A stretch of DNA of 36,215 bases from Alistipes sp. CAG:268 (GCA_000434235.1 FR892023.1:189107-225321); one strand, 5' to 3'. Shown: positions 7,420-17,050, counted from the stretch's first letter. Numbers and translations: made by a program. Notes: generated by a model not told the origin, from the sequence alone.

Positions 7420-9258
7420 ATGAAGCTAAAAAGACTCTTACGGAATTTCGTATGCGCAGCCGCGCTGGGAAGCCTGGCTGCCGGGACTGTGGCCTGCAGT
7501 GACGACGACTCCAACGGAGCGGGCGACACGGGCAAGACCGGAACCCTCTCCGGAGCGGTCACCGACAACTTCGGCCAACCGCTTGCCGGAGTGACCGTCC
7601 GCGTGGAGAAGACCGAACTCTCCACACAAACCGCCGATGACGGAACCTACACCCTCGAACAGGCTCCGGCCAGCGGCTCGCACATCGTGACCTTCACGAA
7701 GGAGGGTTACCAGAGCGTGAGCATTACCATCACGGAAGCACGCTTTACCGACGGCGTCGCCGCAAACCTCAATGCCGAGATGGAATACGCCAACGCCACG
7801 ATCCGGGGAACGGTGACCGACGGCCGGAATGCCGGAGCCCCGCTTGCCGGAGTAACGGTCACGCTGAGCAACCAGCAGTCGGCAACTACCGGAGACGACG
7901 GTGCGTTCCTCTTCGAGAACCTCGCCCTTTCGGACTATACGGTGACTTTCGCCAAGCAGGGATACCCCACAGAGACGGTGCAGATCACAACCTCGGACTT
8001 CGTGGACGAGGTGGCGACCATAAACATCGAAATCGGCGGCGAGGCGCTGATCGGCGACCTGACGGCCTACGACCTCCGTTCGGCCGACAAGTGGTACTAC
8101 AACGAATACCGCGGAGGGCGCAACGCCGAGATGTACCCCCACTGGGACTGGGCCTGCGACTACATGTGTACGCTCGACTTCCGCGGACAGTGGGAGGAGC
8201 AGAACGAGGGAACGACGCTCCAGATCCACAACTCGACGGACGACCAGAGCAACCCGGCCGACCTCGAGAACTTCGACTCGTGGGTCTTCGGCAGCAAACT
8301 CATCACCGAGGACAACTGCACGATGACGCTCCAGATCCGCACCCACGGAGCTACGGCCGAAAAGCCCGTATATTATGGGGTACAGGTCGTGGACCTCTCG
8401 GCGGCGCAGCCCGTCCGTGAAACGGTGGACGACGTGCGGACGGTCAATTCCGAGGCCTATGTCAATTCGGTATTCGACCTGAGCAAGTACATCGGCAAGG
8501 AGATCGTGATCGGCATCGGCATCTTCCGTCCCCAGACCGGCGACTTCTACAACCAGCTCGTCCTGCGCCGCATCGCCTTCGCCAAGACGCAGATCGAGGA
8601 CGGCAACATGTGGGACTGGCTCCCGGGAACTCCCGTAGCCGGACTCGACAACTGGAAATTCACCGAGGAGATGGTGCGCTCGACGATGCCCCATACGAAG
8701 AGGTCGTTCACCGGAATCAGCAAGATCTCGGGCAGCCGCGACAACTACGTCGATGCCTACCGCGACTGGCGCAACACGGGGCATGTGGCCGCCGAATGGT
8801 CGTTCGTGCCGCTCCACAAGGACCCCGAGGTATTCCCTTCGGAGGGCTACCTGATCAAGACCCGCGGCAGTGACGCCTCGGTGAACACCCGTGAGCCGGA
8901 GGCCTACCTCTATGCCAAGTTCGCCATCGGAGCCGGGCAGAACCGGCTGACGTTGAAGACCCGCACGTTCAGCGACAACTGCACCTACTTCAAACTGACG
9001 GCCATCGACGAGTCGTGCAACGCCACGGCGATCGCCCCGTCCGAATACACCGCCACCACGGCCGAGGCGGCTGCCGACGGCTGCTGGAAGTTTGCAAACA
9101 ACGCCGGAACGACCTCCGCACCGAACGACTATGCTACCTTCACCTACGATCTCTCGCAATTCGACGGGGAGGATGTGGTGCTGGTGCTCGGCGTCTACAA
9201 GGGCGAGGCCAACGGCGACGAGAGCAAGCTCTGCCTCTACAGCATCGATCTGAACTAA
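7420..9258 (+). CDS. Surface lipoprotein with two carboxypeptidase-regulatory-like domains and two repeated beta modules
   Basis: A 612-residue protein. The signal peptide ends at the lipidated C26 (TVAC), followed by SDDDS, an acidic stretch that directs Bacteroidetes lipoproteins to the cell surface. Two CarboxypepD_reg-like domains follow (about 40-118, GTLSGAVTDNFGQPLAGVTV; and about 127-205, ATIRGTVTDG). The remainder is two related modules (about 213-395 and 405-612), each closing with the same signature: FDLSKYIGKEIVIGIGIF and YDLSQFDGEDVVLVLGVY, followed by a strand ending LRRI or LYSI. They look like jelly-roll binding modules, and the first is rich in Trp and Tyr. It is first in the operon. 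I infer a surface glycan-binding protein. I recognise no named family for the repeated module. Confidence 0.7.
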   Translation: MKLKRLLRNFVCAAALGSLAAGTVACSDDDSNGAGDTGKTGTLSGAVTDNFGQPLAGVTVRVEKTELSTQTADDGTYTLEQAPASGSHIVTFTKEGYQSVSITITEARFTDGVAANLNAEMEYANATIRGTVTDGRNAGAPLAGVTVTLSNQQSATTGDDGAFLFENLALSDYTVTFAKQGYPTETVQITTSDFVDEVATINIEIGGEALIGDLTAYDLRSADKWYYNEYRGGRNAEMYPHWDWACDYMCTLDFRGQWEEQNEGTTLQIHNSTDDQSNPADLENFDSWVFGSKLITEDNCTMTLQIRTHGATAEKPVYYGVQVVDLSAAQPVRETVDDVRTVNSEAYVNSVFDLSKYIGKEIVIGIGIFRPQTGDFYNQLVLRRIAFAKTQIEDGNMWDWLPGTPVAGLDNWKFTEEMVRSTMPHTKRSFTGISKISGSRDNYVDAYRDWRNTGHVAAEWSFVPLHKDPEVFPSEGYLIKTRGSDASVNTREPEAYLYAKFAIGAGQNRLTLKTRTFSDNCTYFKLTAIDESCNATAIAPSEYTATTAEAAADGCWKFANNAGTTSAPNDYATFTYDLSQFDGEDVVLVLGVYKGEANGDESKLCLYSIDLN

Positions 9259-9282
9259 TTCCGCATCCCGTAACCGTACGTC

Positions 9283-9312
9283 GTCCGGACCGCCCCAACC
9301 TGCGGTCCGGAC
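9283..9312 (+). other. Intercistronic hairpin, perfect 11-bp GC-rich stem
   Basis: GTCCGGACCGC (9283-9293) pairs fully with GCGGTCCGGAC (9302-9312) across an 8-nt loop, in the 87-bp gap between the surface lipoprotein and the GH76 gene. There is no T-tract. It is probably an mRNA processing or stability element setting different protein levels within the operon, rather than an operon end. Confidence 0.55.
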
Positions 9313-9345
9313 GGCGGCGGAGGGATACAAACCTAAAAAACCACC

Positions 9346-10824
9346 ATGAAAAAAATCGTTACCACCGTTCTCTGCTCGCTGCTGCTGACAACGGCCTGCA
9401 GCAAGGAGGAGTTCAAAAGCAACTACAACTACAAGGGCAACCACAACCCGGTGTCGGCGGACAACCTCCCGGAGCAGAACCTGCTGCGCGCCATGCAGCT
9501 GACCGATGCCGCCGTGGAGAACTACTTCGAGGGCAACAACATGACCCTCGCCGAGAAGTACAATCCCTACACCGACGCACGCGAAGGGACCGGAAGCGTC
9601 TGGGTCTACACGAGCTGCATCGAGGCCGTGAATGCCGTCATCGACGGTCTGAAAACCCTCCGCGACCGGGGCGACGCAACGCTCTACGACCAGCACTACT
9701 CCCGCTATGCGGAGCTGCTCGACAAACTCTACCTCAACGCCGGATTCTACCGCGGCACCTTCACGCTGACCTCCTACACCCAGACCAAGGAGTGGACCGT
9801 CTACGCCGTGAACCGCAGCAGCGGCGACATGGGGACAGCCGACGTGTCGGGAATCATGAACGTATACGACGACCAGATGTGGCTCATTCGCGAGCTGCTG
9901 AATGCCTACCGGCTCACCGGCAACGAGAAATTCCTGACCGAGGCCGAATACCTGACCGGCTATGTGCTCGACGGATGGGACTCGACGCTCGACGACAACG
10001 GGGTCGAATACGGCGGAATCACCTGGGGCCCCGGATACTCGACGAAGCACTCGTGCAGCAACGGCCCGATCGTCAGTCCGCTCGTCTGGCTGCATGAGAT
10101 CTACAAGGACCGCAACGACGAGATCACCTACCTCTATATCGACACGGACCGCAGCCGCAAGACGAAGACTGTCCGGAAAAGCGACTACTACCTCGACTTT
10201 GCCGAGCGCGTCTACGCCTGGCAGAAGAACCACCTGCGCCGCGACGACGGCGTCTATGCCGACATGATGCACAACCCCGGCACGCCGCTCAACCCCGGCG
10301 ACAAGGATCTGGGCGAGGGCGTGCAGCTCGAACTCATCGACGGAGTCTACTACCGCAAGCACGCCAACATGGCCGGATACACCGGAGAGGCCTACTCATA
10401 CAACAGCGGTACGATGATCTCGGGTGCTGCCGACCTCTACCGTGCCACGCAGCAGCAGGTCTATCTCGACGACTTGAAGGAGCTCTCGGACGACACGTTC
10501 GCCTACTTCGCGAAGAAGGATGCAACCGTCGCCGGATACTACACCTATGCCTTCACGGGCAACAACAACTGGTTCAACGGCGTGCTGATGCGCGGCTGGG
10601 CCGATGCATATGCCTGCTACCCCGAGAAGACGGCCGAGTACCTCGACACGTTCCAGAAGAACCTCGACTACGCCTACGACAACTTCCTCTACGACTCGAT
10701 GCTTCCGGTGAACCTGCTCGTCGGCTGGAGCCGCGATCAGGGCCACAACGCCGTAGCAGCACTCTTCACGTTCGCCTATGCCGCGGAATATGCCGTACTG
10801 GCCGCCTATGAAGCCGAAAAATAA
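9346..10824 (+). CDS. GH76-family lipoprotein, putative endo-alpha-1,6-mannanase
   Basis: A 492-residue protein. The lipoprotein signal ends at C18 (LTTAC) followed by SKEEF, a K-E-E surface-export pattern. The rest is one (alpha/alpha)6 barrel. The adjacent catalytic aspartates that define GH76 are D175-D176 in MNVYDDQMWLIRELL. YSYNSGTMISGAADLY and DQGHNAVAALF occupy places where GH76 proteins have conserved glycan-cleft loops. GH76 enzymes hydrolyse alpha-1,6-mannan backbones of yeast or bacterial mannans. It lies directly before susC (24-bp gap), so it should feed mannooligosaccharides to the transporter. The family call rests on the DD motif and overall helix pattern. Substrate specificity is inferred. 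Confidence 0.8.
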   Translation: MKKIVTTVLCSLLLTTACSKEEFKSNYNYKGNHNPVSADNLPEQNLLRAMQLTDAAVENYFEGNNMTLAEKYNPYTDAREGTGSVWVYTSCIEAVNAVIDGLKTLRDRGDATLYDQHYSRYAELLDKLYLNAGFYRGTFTLTSYTQTKEWTVYAVNRSSGDMGTADVSGIMNVYDDQMWLIRELLNAYRLTGNEKFLTEAEYLTGYVLDGWDSTLDDNGVEYGGITWGPGYSTKHSCSNGPIVSPLVWLHEIYKDRNDEITYLYIDTDRSRKTKTVRKSDYYLDFAERVYAWQKNHLRRDDGVYADMMHNPGTPLNPGDKDLGEGVQLELIDGVYYRKHANMAGYTGEAYSYNSGTMISGAADLYRATQQQVYLDDLKELSDDTFAYFAKKDATVAGYYTYAFTGNNNWFNGVLMRGWADAYACYPEKTAEYLDTFQKNLDYAYDNFLYDSMLPVNLLVGWSRDQGHNAVAALFTFAYAAEYAVLAAYEAEK

Positions 10825-10848
10825 CCCTAACCCAAATAACCCTTAGTC

Positions 10849-13800
10849 ATGGAGAATACGAACAAACGCAAAACGGGCTCGCTGCGAGTCCTTATCGCGG
10901 CACTGCTATGCCTGATCGTCCCGTACATGGCGTCGGCGCAGCAGGCCGTCACCGTACAGGGCCGGGTCACCGATGCGGAAAACCAACCGCTCATCGGCGT
11001 ATCGGTCCTCGTCAAGGGCACCACGACCGGCGTATCGACCGGCATCGACGGTGACTACACGATCACGGCCCCGGCCGACGGAACCCTCGAATTCGCATTC
11101 CTCGGCCTGAAGACCCAGGATATCGAGATCGGAAGCCGGAGCATCATCAACGTCGTCATGGAAGAGGACAAGACCTCGATCGACGAGGTGGTCGTCGTCG
11201 GATACGGCGTACAGAAGCGCGGCTCGGTCACAGGAGCCGTCGCCGGCGTGAAAGGCTCCGAGATGATCCAGACCAAGAACGAGAACCCGCAGAACATGCT
11301 GGCCGGACGTGTGGCCGGTCTGCGCGTGTGGCAGAAGAGCTCGGAACCCGGAACGTTCAGCAACTCGTTCGACATCCGCGGCATGGGCTCCCCGCTGGTG
11401 ATCATCGACGGCATTCCCCGCACCACGGAGGAGTTCCAGCGACTCAATCCCAACGACATCGAGGATGTCTCGGTGCTGAAGGACGCCTCGGCCGCCATCT
11501 ACGGTGTGCGCGCCGCCAACGGCGTGGTGCTCGTCACCACGAAGCAGGGCCGGGAAGGACAGGCCAAGGTCTCCTACAACGGCTCGTTCACCTTCCAGGT
11601 TCCCTCGAAGATGCCCAAGCTGGCCAACGCCTACGAGGCCATGACGCTCTACAACGAGCAGTCGATGAACAAGGTGGACGGCGGCAGCATCATCTACACC
11701 GAGGATGATTTCGAGGCTTTCCGCAACGGTACCCGCCGGACCACCGACTGGAACTCGCTGCTCTTCTCCGACTTCTCACCCCAGACGCAGCACGACATCA
11801 GCATCTCGGGAGGAACCGAGAAGACGAAATACTACGTCAGCATGGGCTACTTCTACCAGGAGGGCTTCTTCCGCTCGGGCGACCTCAACTACGACAAGAT
11901 CAACCTCCGCTCGAACCTCAGCACGAAGATCGCGAAAGGCCTGACCTTCGACCTGAACATCAGCGGCATCGCCGACCAGCGCAACACCCCCTACACCAGC
12001 TCGGTGGACATCATCCGCAACTACTGGAAGCAGGGCGTGCTCTACCCCGCCTATGCCGATCCCGAGAACACGATGCTCAACTACGAGGGTCTCGACCTGC
12101 AGCAGAATACCATCGCCATGATGGATTCGGACATCTCCGGATACCGCAAGTACGACCAGAAGTTCTTCGAGTCGTCGGCTGCGCTGAACCTCGACTTCGG
12201 CGCCTTCGCACCCGCCCTGCAGGGACTCACGGCCAAGGGGCTCTTCAGCTTCGACTACCGGCTCAACAACAACGAGATCTACCGCAAGGAGTATTACCTC
12301 TATGCCTATGACGAGGACACCGACTCCTACAACCACATCGTCTACAACGGCAGCTCGCCGAGCCAGCTGCGCCGCGAGCAGTACAGCAAGCAGCAGGTGC
12401 TCGGACAGTTCGTCATCAACTACGACCGCACCTTCGGCCGGCACCACGTCAGCGGACTCGTCGGCTGGGAGGTCCAGAAGCGCATCGGCGACAACTTCTA
12501 CGCACAGCGCGACCTGGCCTACAGCTCGCCCTACCTGATGGCCGGTGTCGATGCGGGCCAGCTGGGCGGCATGTCGAGCAGCTACAACGACATCTACGAA
12601 TTGGCCAACGAGGCACTCATCGGCCGTGTGAACTACGACTTCGACAACCGTTACCTGATCGAGGCGCAGTTCCGCTACGACGGATCGTCGAAGTTCGCCA
12701 AGGGACACCAGTGGGGCTTCTTCCCCTCGGTATCGGCCGGATGGCGCATCTCCGAAGAGCCGTTCATCAAGAACAGCGACTTCTTCTCGTTCATCGACCA
12801 GCTGAAGCTCCGCGCCAGCTACGGCGTGCTCGGTGACGACGGCGACCTGCAGTACGACTGGGCCACGGGATACACCTATCCCTCCACGAGCGGCAACGCC
12901 GAGAAGGGATACTACAACCAGTATGCCCCGGGCTACATCTTCGGCGGCGAATTCGTCTATGCCGCCACCCCGCTCGCCCTGCCCAACGAGAATATCACGT
13001 GGTACACCTCCCACACGTTCAACATCGGTGTGGACTTCGAGGGTTGGAACGGCCTGTTCGGCTTCTCGCTCGACTACTTCAACCGCTACCGCAAGGGCAT
13101 GTTCGCACGCCGCTCGGGCGACCTGCCGACGGTGGTCGGCGCCTCGGCCCCGCGTGAAAACCTCGACAGCGACCGCCAGTTCGGCCTCGAGCTCGAGCTG
13201 ACCCACCGCAACCGCATCGGGGAGTTCGCCTACAACATCAAGGCCATCGCCACGATCACGCGCAACAAGTACCTGACCGCCTCCGAGAAGGGTCCGTGGG
13301 GCAACTCCTACGACCGTTGGCGCAACGACAACCTGACGCACCGCTACCAGGGCATACAGTTCGGCTACGAATCGGCCGGCCGCTACGAAAGCTGGGAGGA
13401 CATCTGGTCGTACAACATCTACAAGGACCGCGACGTCCTGCCCGGAGACTACAAGTATGTGGACTGGAACGGCGACGGCGAGATCAACTCGCTTGACGAG
13501 CACCCGTTCGCCTTCGACCAGACCCCGTGGATGAACTTCAGCCTGAGCTTCGACGCCACGTACCGCAACTTCGACCTCTCGCTGCTGTTCCAGGGTTCGG
13601 CACTCGGCTCGATGGAGTACAAGGAGCCGCTCTACTCGATCTGGGGATCGAACGGCGGCGGCACCCTCGAGCAGTACCTCGACAGATGGCATCCCGTCGA
13701 TCCCAACGCCGACCCCTACGATCCCGAAACGGAATGGGTCGAGGGATACTACGGATACACGGGCCACTACCCGAAGAGCAACTCGGAGTTCAACCGCGTG

Positions 13801-14019
13801 AGCACGTCGTACCTGCGTCTCAAGAGCATCGAGATCGGCTACACGCTGCCCAAGTTCAAGCGCGTATCGACGATGAGCCTGCGCGTCTATGCCAACGCAT
13901 ACAACCTGTTCACGATCACCGGCGTCAAGTTCGTCGATCCGGAACACCCGGACGATGACCTGGGCCGCATGTACCCGCTGAACAGGACCTACACGCTCGG
14001 TCTTTCGCTCTCGTTCTAA
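10849..14019 (+). CDS. SusC-like TonB-dependent outer-membrane transporter
   Basis: A 1056-residue protein. After the signal peptide (cleavage after ...YMASA, about 30) come a CarboxypepD_reg-like domain (about 36-105; GRVTDAENQPLIGVSVLVKGT), a TonB box (DEVVVVGYG), a plug domain (about 120-230; NMLAGRVAGLRV, IRGMGS, DVSVLKDASAAIYGVRAANGVVLV), and a 22-strand barrel ending in TYTLGLSLSF. The terminal Phe is the usual BAM signal. It pairs with the SusD 31 bp downstream and imports oligosaccharides released at the surface, using energy passed by TonB. The substrate is predicted from neighbours only. Confidence 0.95.
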   Translation: MENTNKRKTGSLRVLIAALLCLIVPYMASAQQAVTVQGRVTDAENQPLIGVSVLVKGTTTGVSTGIDGDYTITAPADGTLEFAFLGLKTQDIEIGSRSIINVVMEEDKTSIDEVVVVGYGVQKRGSVTGAVAGVKGSEMIQTKNENPQNMLAGRVAGLRVWQKSSEPGTFSNSFDIRGMGSPLVIIDGIPRTTEEFQRLNPNDIEDVSVLKDASAAIYGVRAANGVVLVTTKQGREGQAKVSYNGSFTFQVPSKMPKLANAYEAMTLYNEQSMNKVDGGSIIYTEDDFEAFRNGTRRTTDWNSLLFSDFSPQTQHDISISGGTEKTKYYVSMGYFYQEGFFRSGDLNYDKINLRSNLSTKIAKGLTFDLNISGIADQRNTPYTSSVDIIRNYWKQGVLYPAYADPENTMLNYEGLDLQQNTIAMMDSDISGYRKYDQKFFESSAALNLDFGAFAPALQGLTAKGLFSFDYRLNNNEIYRKEYYLYAYDEDTDSYNHIVYNGSSPSQLRREQYSKQQVLGQFVINYDRTFGRHHVSGLVGWEVQKRIGDNFYAQRDLAYSSPYLMAGVDAGQLGGMSSSYNDIYELANEALIGRVNYDFDNRYLIEAQFRYDGSSKFAKGHQWGFFPSVSAGWRISEEPFIKNSDFFSFIDQLKLRASYGVLGDDGDLQYDWATGYTYPSTSGNAEKGYYNQYAPGYIFGGEFVYAATPLALPNENITWYTSHTFNIGVDFEGWNGLFGFSLDYFNRYRKGMFARRSGDLPTVVGASAPRENLDSDRQFGLELELTHRNRIGEFAYNIKAIATITRNKYLTASEKGPWGNSYDRWRNDNLTHRYQGIQFGYESAGRYESWEDIWSYNIYKDRDVLPGDYKYVDWNGDGEINSLDEHPFAFDQTPWMNFSLSFDATYRNFDLSLLFQGSALGSMEYKEPLYSIWGSNGGGTLEQYLDRWHPVDPNADPYDPETEWVEGYYGYTGHYPKSNSEFNRVSTSYLRLKSIEIGYTLPKFKRVSTMSLRVYANAYNLFTITGVKFVDPEHPDDDLGRMYPLNRTYTLGLSLSF

Positions 14020-14050
14020 ATCCTCTACCGTGAACATTAAACCGAAAGCA

Positions 14051-16114
14051 ATGAAAAAAACGATCATATCCGCACTGCTGGCCGTCTGCTGCCTGACCTC
14101 GTGCGTCGATCTGAACATCGCCCCGAAAAACTTCGTCTCGGACAACGACCTCATGTCGAGCGAGTCGGGAATGAACATCTACATGGCCCGCATGTACAGC
14201 TACATGCCCTTCGAGGACTTCAAGTACATGGCCAAATGGGGCCTCAACTTCAACTCGTGGCTGGGAGCCCTCGGCATCGAGGGAACCGGCGAGGCGCTGA
14301 ACCGCGCCAGCGACCTCGGCTCGGCCTTCACCGGCGAGGACACCCCCTACTGGGGAACGGCATTCACCACGCTGCGCGATGCCAACTACCTGCTCGAGCG
14401 GCTGCCCGACTTCCAGAGCAACTTCGCCGAAGTCACCTATAACCACTACCTCGGCGAGGCCTATTTCGTCCGCGCGATGGTCTTCTATGCCATGGCGCGT
14501 CGGTTCGGCGGCATTCCGCTGGTGACGCGGGTCATCGAGTACCCCGCCAGCTCGGACAAACTCGAGGTGGCCCGTTCGTCCAAGGAGCAGACCTGGGACC
14601 AGATTCTCGCCGACTTCGACAATGCGGCCCGGCTGCTCAACACCACCAGCCTCAAGGAGGGCTATGCCAACAAATACGTTGCTCTGGCCTTCAAGTCGGA
14701 GGCCATGCTCTATGCCGGCTGTGTGGCCAAATACAATGAGACGGTATCGGGCCGTCTGACCGGACTGGGCGAGAAGACCGGCGTGCGCGTCATCGGATTC
14801 GATGCCGGAACGTGGGAGGCCGCCTCGAAACGCTACTTCCGCGAGGCCTACAAGGCCGCCCGCGAGGTGATGACCGAAGGCGGCTACTCGCTCTACAAGA
14901 AGAAGTGGGCGGCCGGAGATCCCGAAGCGCAGTACCAGAACATGGTGGAGATGTTCAGCGACCTGAGCAGCCCCGAGAACATCCTGGTCAAGCAGTACTC
15001 CTACCCGACCATGACCCACGGACTCGACGCCTACAGCTCGCCCTACATCTTCCGCAGCCCGCTGTCGGCCGGAACCTGTCCCACGCTCGACTTCCTCGAA
15101 CTCTTCGACGGATTCGACCGCTACGACGACGGTACGGTGCGTGTCACCGACGGTGTGTCGAACGCCCAGGGCAACTACCTGCTCTACGACTCGCCGATGG
15201 ACTTTTTCAAGAACGCCGAGCCCCGTCTGCGCGCCTACGTCATCTTCCCCGGCGACCAGTTCAAGAGCCAGGAGATCGAGGTCCGCGCCGGCGTATACAC
15301 CGGAAGCACCCCGATCAAGCCCTTCTTCAGCGACTACTCGTACAACTCCTACGAGACGCCCTACGAGAAGCTCTCGCTCTACACCGACGCTTCGAACAAG
15401 CAGCTCTACCTCTCGCCCAATGCGGACAGCCAGCAGGAGAAGGTCGAATACAACGGCTCGACAATGACCGCCGCAGGAGCCAACGGTCCGTTCTACAACA
15501 ACGGCGAGGCAACCGTGACGGGACTCTACCTGCGCAAGTACCTCAAGGATGACCCGTCGTTCACGCCCGACGAGGGCAAGTCGGACCAGCCGTTCATCCT
15601 GATGCGCTATGCCGAGGTGATGCTCAACGCCGCCGAGGCAGCCGTCGAGCTGGCGCTGGCCGGAGAGCCGTCGCCCGACGGTTCGGACCTGATGCAGGTG
15701 GCCACCGACGCCGTGAACGAGATCCGCGAACGTGCCGGAGCCGAACTGCTCGAGTCGAACATACAGCCCACGACCGAAGGCCGCAACATCGTGCGCAAGG
15801 AGCGCCGCAAGGAGCTCGCCTTCGAGCACAAGACCAAGTGGGACCTCCGCCGCTGGAGAGTATGGCACTACGAGGGCCGCGACGGCTTCTGGGGCGAGAC
15901 GCGCGACAAGAACACCTACAGCAACAACGCCAGCTACCGTTTCCGCGGGCTCTATCCCTTCTTCTCGACCCAGGCCGGGAAGTGGTTCTTCGACGCCCAC
16001 TTCCACTGGGTATCGCGCTTCACCCCGTCGTTCAGCATCCTGGACTACTACTTCGCCATCCCGAGCGGCGAGGTGAGCAAGAGCTCCTACATCGACCAGC
16101 AACCGAACCGATAA
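14051..16114 (+). CDS. SusD/RagB-like surface glycan-binding lipoprotein
   Basis: A 687-residue protein from ATG 14051. An in-frame GTG at 14030 exists, but 14051 gives a clean lipoprotein signal (MKKTIISALLAVCCLTSC, lipidated C18). Family marks are the TPR-like N-terminal half (MVFYAMARRFGGIPLVTRVI), LMRYAEVMLNAAEAAVELA, and the late RKERRKELAFEHKTKWDLRRW block found in most SusD homologues. It acts as the lid on the SusC barrel at the outer membrane. At 687 residues it is longer than average (about 500-600). The extra length lies in the C-terminal half, around the fold's insertion loops. Confidence 0.95.
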   Translation: MKKTIISALLAVCCLTSCVDLNIAPKNFVSDNDLMSSESGMNIYMARMYSYMPFEDFKYMAKWGLNFNSWLGALGIEGTGEALNRASDLGSAFTGEDTPYWGTAFTTLRDANYLLERLPDFQSNFAEVTYNHYLGEAYFVRAMVFYAMARRFGGIPLVTRVIEYPASSDKLEVARSSKEQTWDQILADFDNAARLLNTTSLKEGYANKYVALAFKSEAMLYAGCVAKYNETVSGRLTGLGEKTGVRVIGFDAGTWEAASKRYFREAYKAAREVMTEGGYSLYKKKWAAGDPEAQYQNMVEMFSDLSSPENILVKQYSYPTMTHGLDAYSSPYIFRSPLSAGTCPTLDFLELFDGFDRYDDGTVRVTDGVSNAQGNYLLYDSPMDFFKNAEPRLRAYVIFPGDQFKSQEIEVRAGVYTGSTPIKPFFSDYSYNSYETPYEKLSLYTDASNKQLYLSPNADSQQEKVEYNGSTMTAAGANGPFYNNGEATVTGLYLRKYLKDDPSFTPDEGKSDQPFILMRYAEVMLNAAEAAVELALAGEPSPDGSDLMQVATDAVNEIRERAGAELLESNIQPTTEGRNIVRKERRKELAFEHKTKWDLRRWRVWHYEGRDGFWGETRDKNTYSNNASYRFRGLYPFFSTQAGKWFFDAHFHWVSRFTPSFSILDYYFAIPSGEVSKSSYIDQQPNR

Positions 16115-16130
16115 CCGTTTCACGAAACTC

Positions 16131-16958
16131 ATGAAAAAGATGAAAAGATACCTGTTGCATACACTCGCATGCTGCGCATCGCTTGCGCTCTGCTCGTGCG
16201 AACTCTTCGAAGTGGACAACTACGAGGCTCCCGGCGAGACGCTCCGCGGAGAGGTCGTGGACAAGGCCACGGGCAATCCCGTGCTCACGGATCAGGGTTC
16301 CGAGGGAATCCGCGTCCGGCTGACCGAGCTCAGCTGGGGCCCCAACGTACAGCCCAACCCCGACTTCTACTGCCGCCCCGACGGCACGTTCCAGAACACG
16401 AAACTCTTCAAGGGAACCTACCTGATCGAGGTGGACGGACCGTTCATCCCGCTCATCCGCGAGACCGAGGAGGGCATTCCCCTGGCCGACGAATCGAAGG
16501 AGATGGAGATCAAGGGCGTGACCGAGGTCCGTTTTGAGGTCGAACCGTTCCTCAACGTCGAATTCGTCGGCGACCCGATGGTCAGCAACGGCAAGATCAC
16601 GGCCCGCGTGCGCGTGACGCGCGGCGTTTCGGAGGATATCTTCCGCGAGAAGATCGAACCGATGGGCAGCTACGACGACAGCTTCCAGAACGTCACCGAC
16701 ATCCAGCTCTTCGTCAGCTACTCCTCGACGGTCGGATACCGCGCCCGCGACGAACGCTGGTCGAACAAGATCGAATACAGCGGATCGGAGTTCGAGTCGC
16801 TGCTCGGCGAGCCCGTCACGATCAAGTCGCTCGGCACGATCCCCTCGGGCCGCAAGGTCTTCATCCGCGCCGCCGCCCGCATCAACTACGACACCCCGAA
16901 GGGCAGCGGAACCCGCCGCTGGAACTACAGTGCACCCGTCGAGGTGATGATCCCGTAA
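16131..16958 (+). CDS. DUF3823-type lipoprotein in SusE position
   Basis: A 275-residue protein. The signal ends at C23 (LCSC). An in-frame ATG at 16140 is an alternative start. The early motif DNYEAPGETLRGEVVD is the hallmark I know from DUF3823 proteins, which follow susC/susD in many loci. The N-terminal part looks like a transthyretin-type beta domain (GTFQNTKLFKGTYLIEVDGPF), and the rest is a second beta domain. It lies 16 bp after susD and is certainly co-transcribed. The role is probably surface glycan binding or help to the SusCD complex, by analogy with SusE/SusF, and has not been shown for this family. Confidence 0.85.
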   Translation: MKKMKRYLLHTLACCASLALCSCELFEVDNYEAPGETLRGEVVDKATGNPVLTDQGSEGIRVRLTELSWGPNVQPNPDFYCRPDGTFQNTKLFKGTYLIEVDGPFIPLIRETEEGIPLADESKEMEIKGVTEVRFEVEPFLNVEFVGDPMVSNGKITARVRVTRGVSEDIFREKIEPMGSYDDSFQNVTDIQLFVSYSSTVGYRARDERWSNKIEYSGSEFESLLGEPVTIKSLGTIPSGRKVFIRAAARINYDTPKGSGTRRWNYSAPVEVMIP

Positions 16959-16972
16959 ACAGAGGATACAAG

Positions 16973-17016
16973 ATTAAGGTTTAAGACCGGAAATCCGGTT
17001 TTAAACCTTAATTTTG
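16973..17016 (+). terminator. Terminator-like hairpin inside the mannan-type locus
   Basis: An 18-bp stem (16973-16990 with 16995-17012; one G:U pair) closes a 4-nt AAAT loop and is followed by TTTTG. It begins 14 bp past the DUF3823 stop and ends 35 bp before the next gene. The 3' arm also contains TAATTTTG (17009-17016), a -7-like string, but no -33 element lies at a proper distance. It probably ends or attenuates transcripts so the two downstream genes are expressed less or separately. Confidence 0.75.
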
Positions 17017-17050
17017 TGATACGAACCGACAAACATCCCAAAGAACCGAC

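Noticed and set aside
7438..10362. Long antisense ORF (974 codons) across the first two genes of the glycan locus; similar ones at 11776-14178, 13925-16219, 17060-19360 and 19281-21896
   Set aside because: All are shadows of strongly supported plus-strand genes. They span gene boundaries and have shadow-type composition.
14030..14050. GTG start for the SusD gene
   Set aside because: It adds seven residues before a canonical lipoprotein leader; ATG 14051 is preferred.
17009..17016. TAATTTTG as a stand-alone promoter for the 17,051 gene
   Set aside because: No TTTG-like element at 19-21 bp upstream, and the bases form the 3' arm and U-tract of a hairpin. Kept only as a possibility inside the terminator entry.
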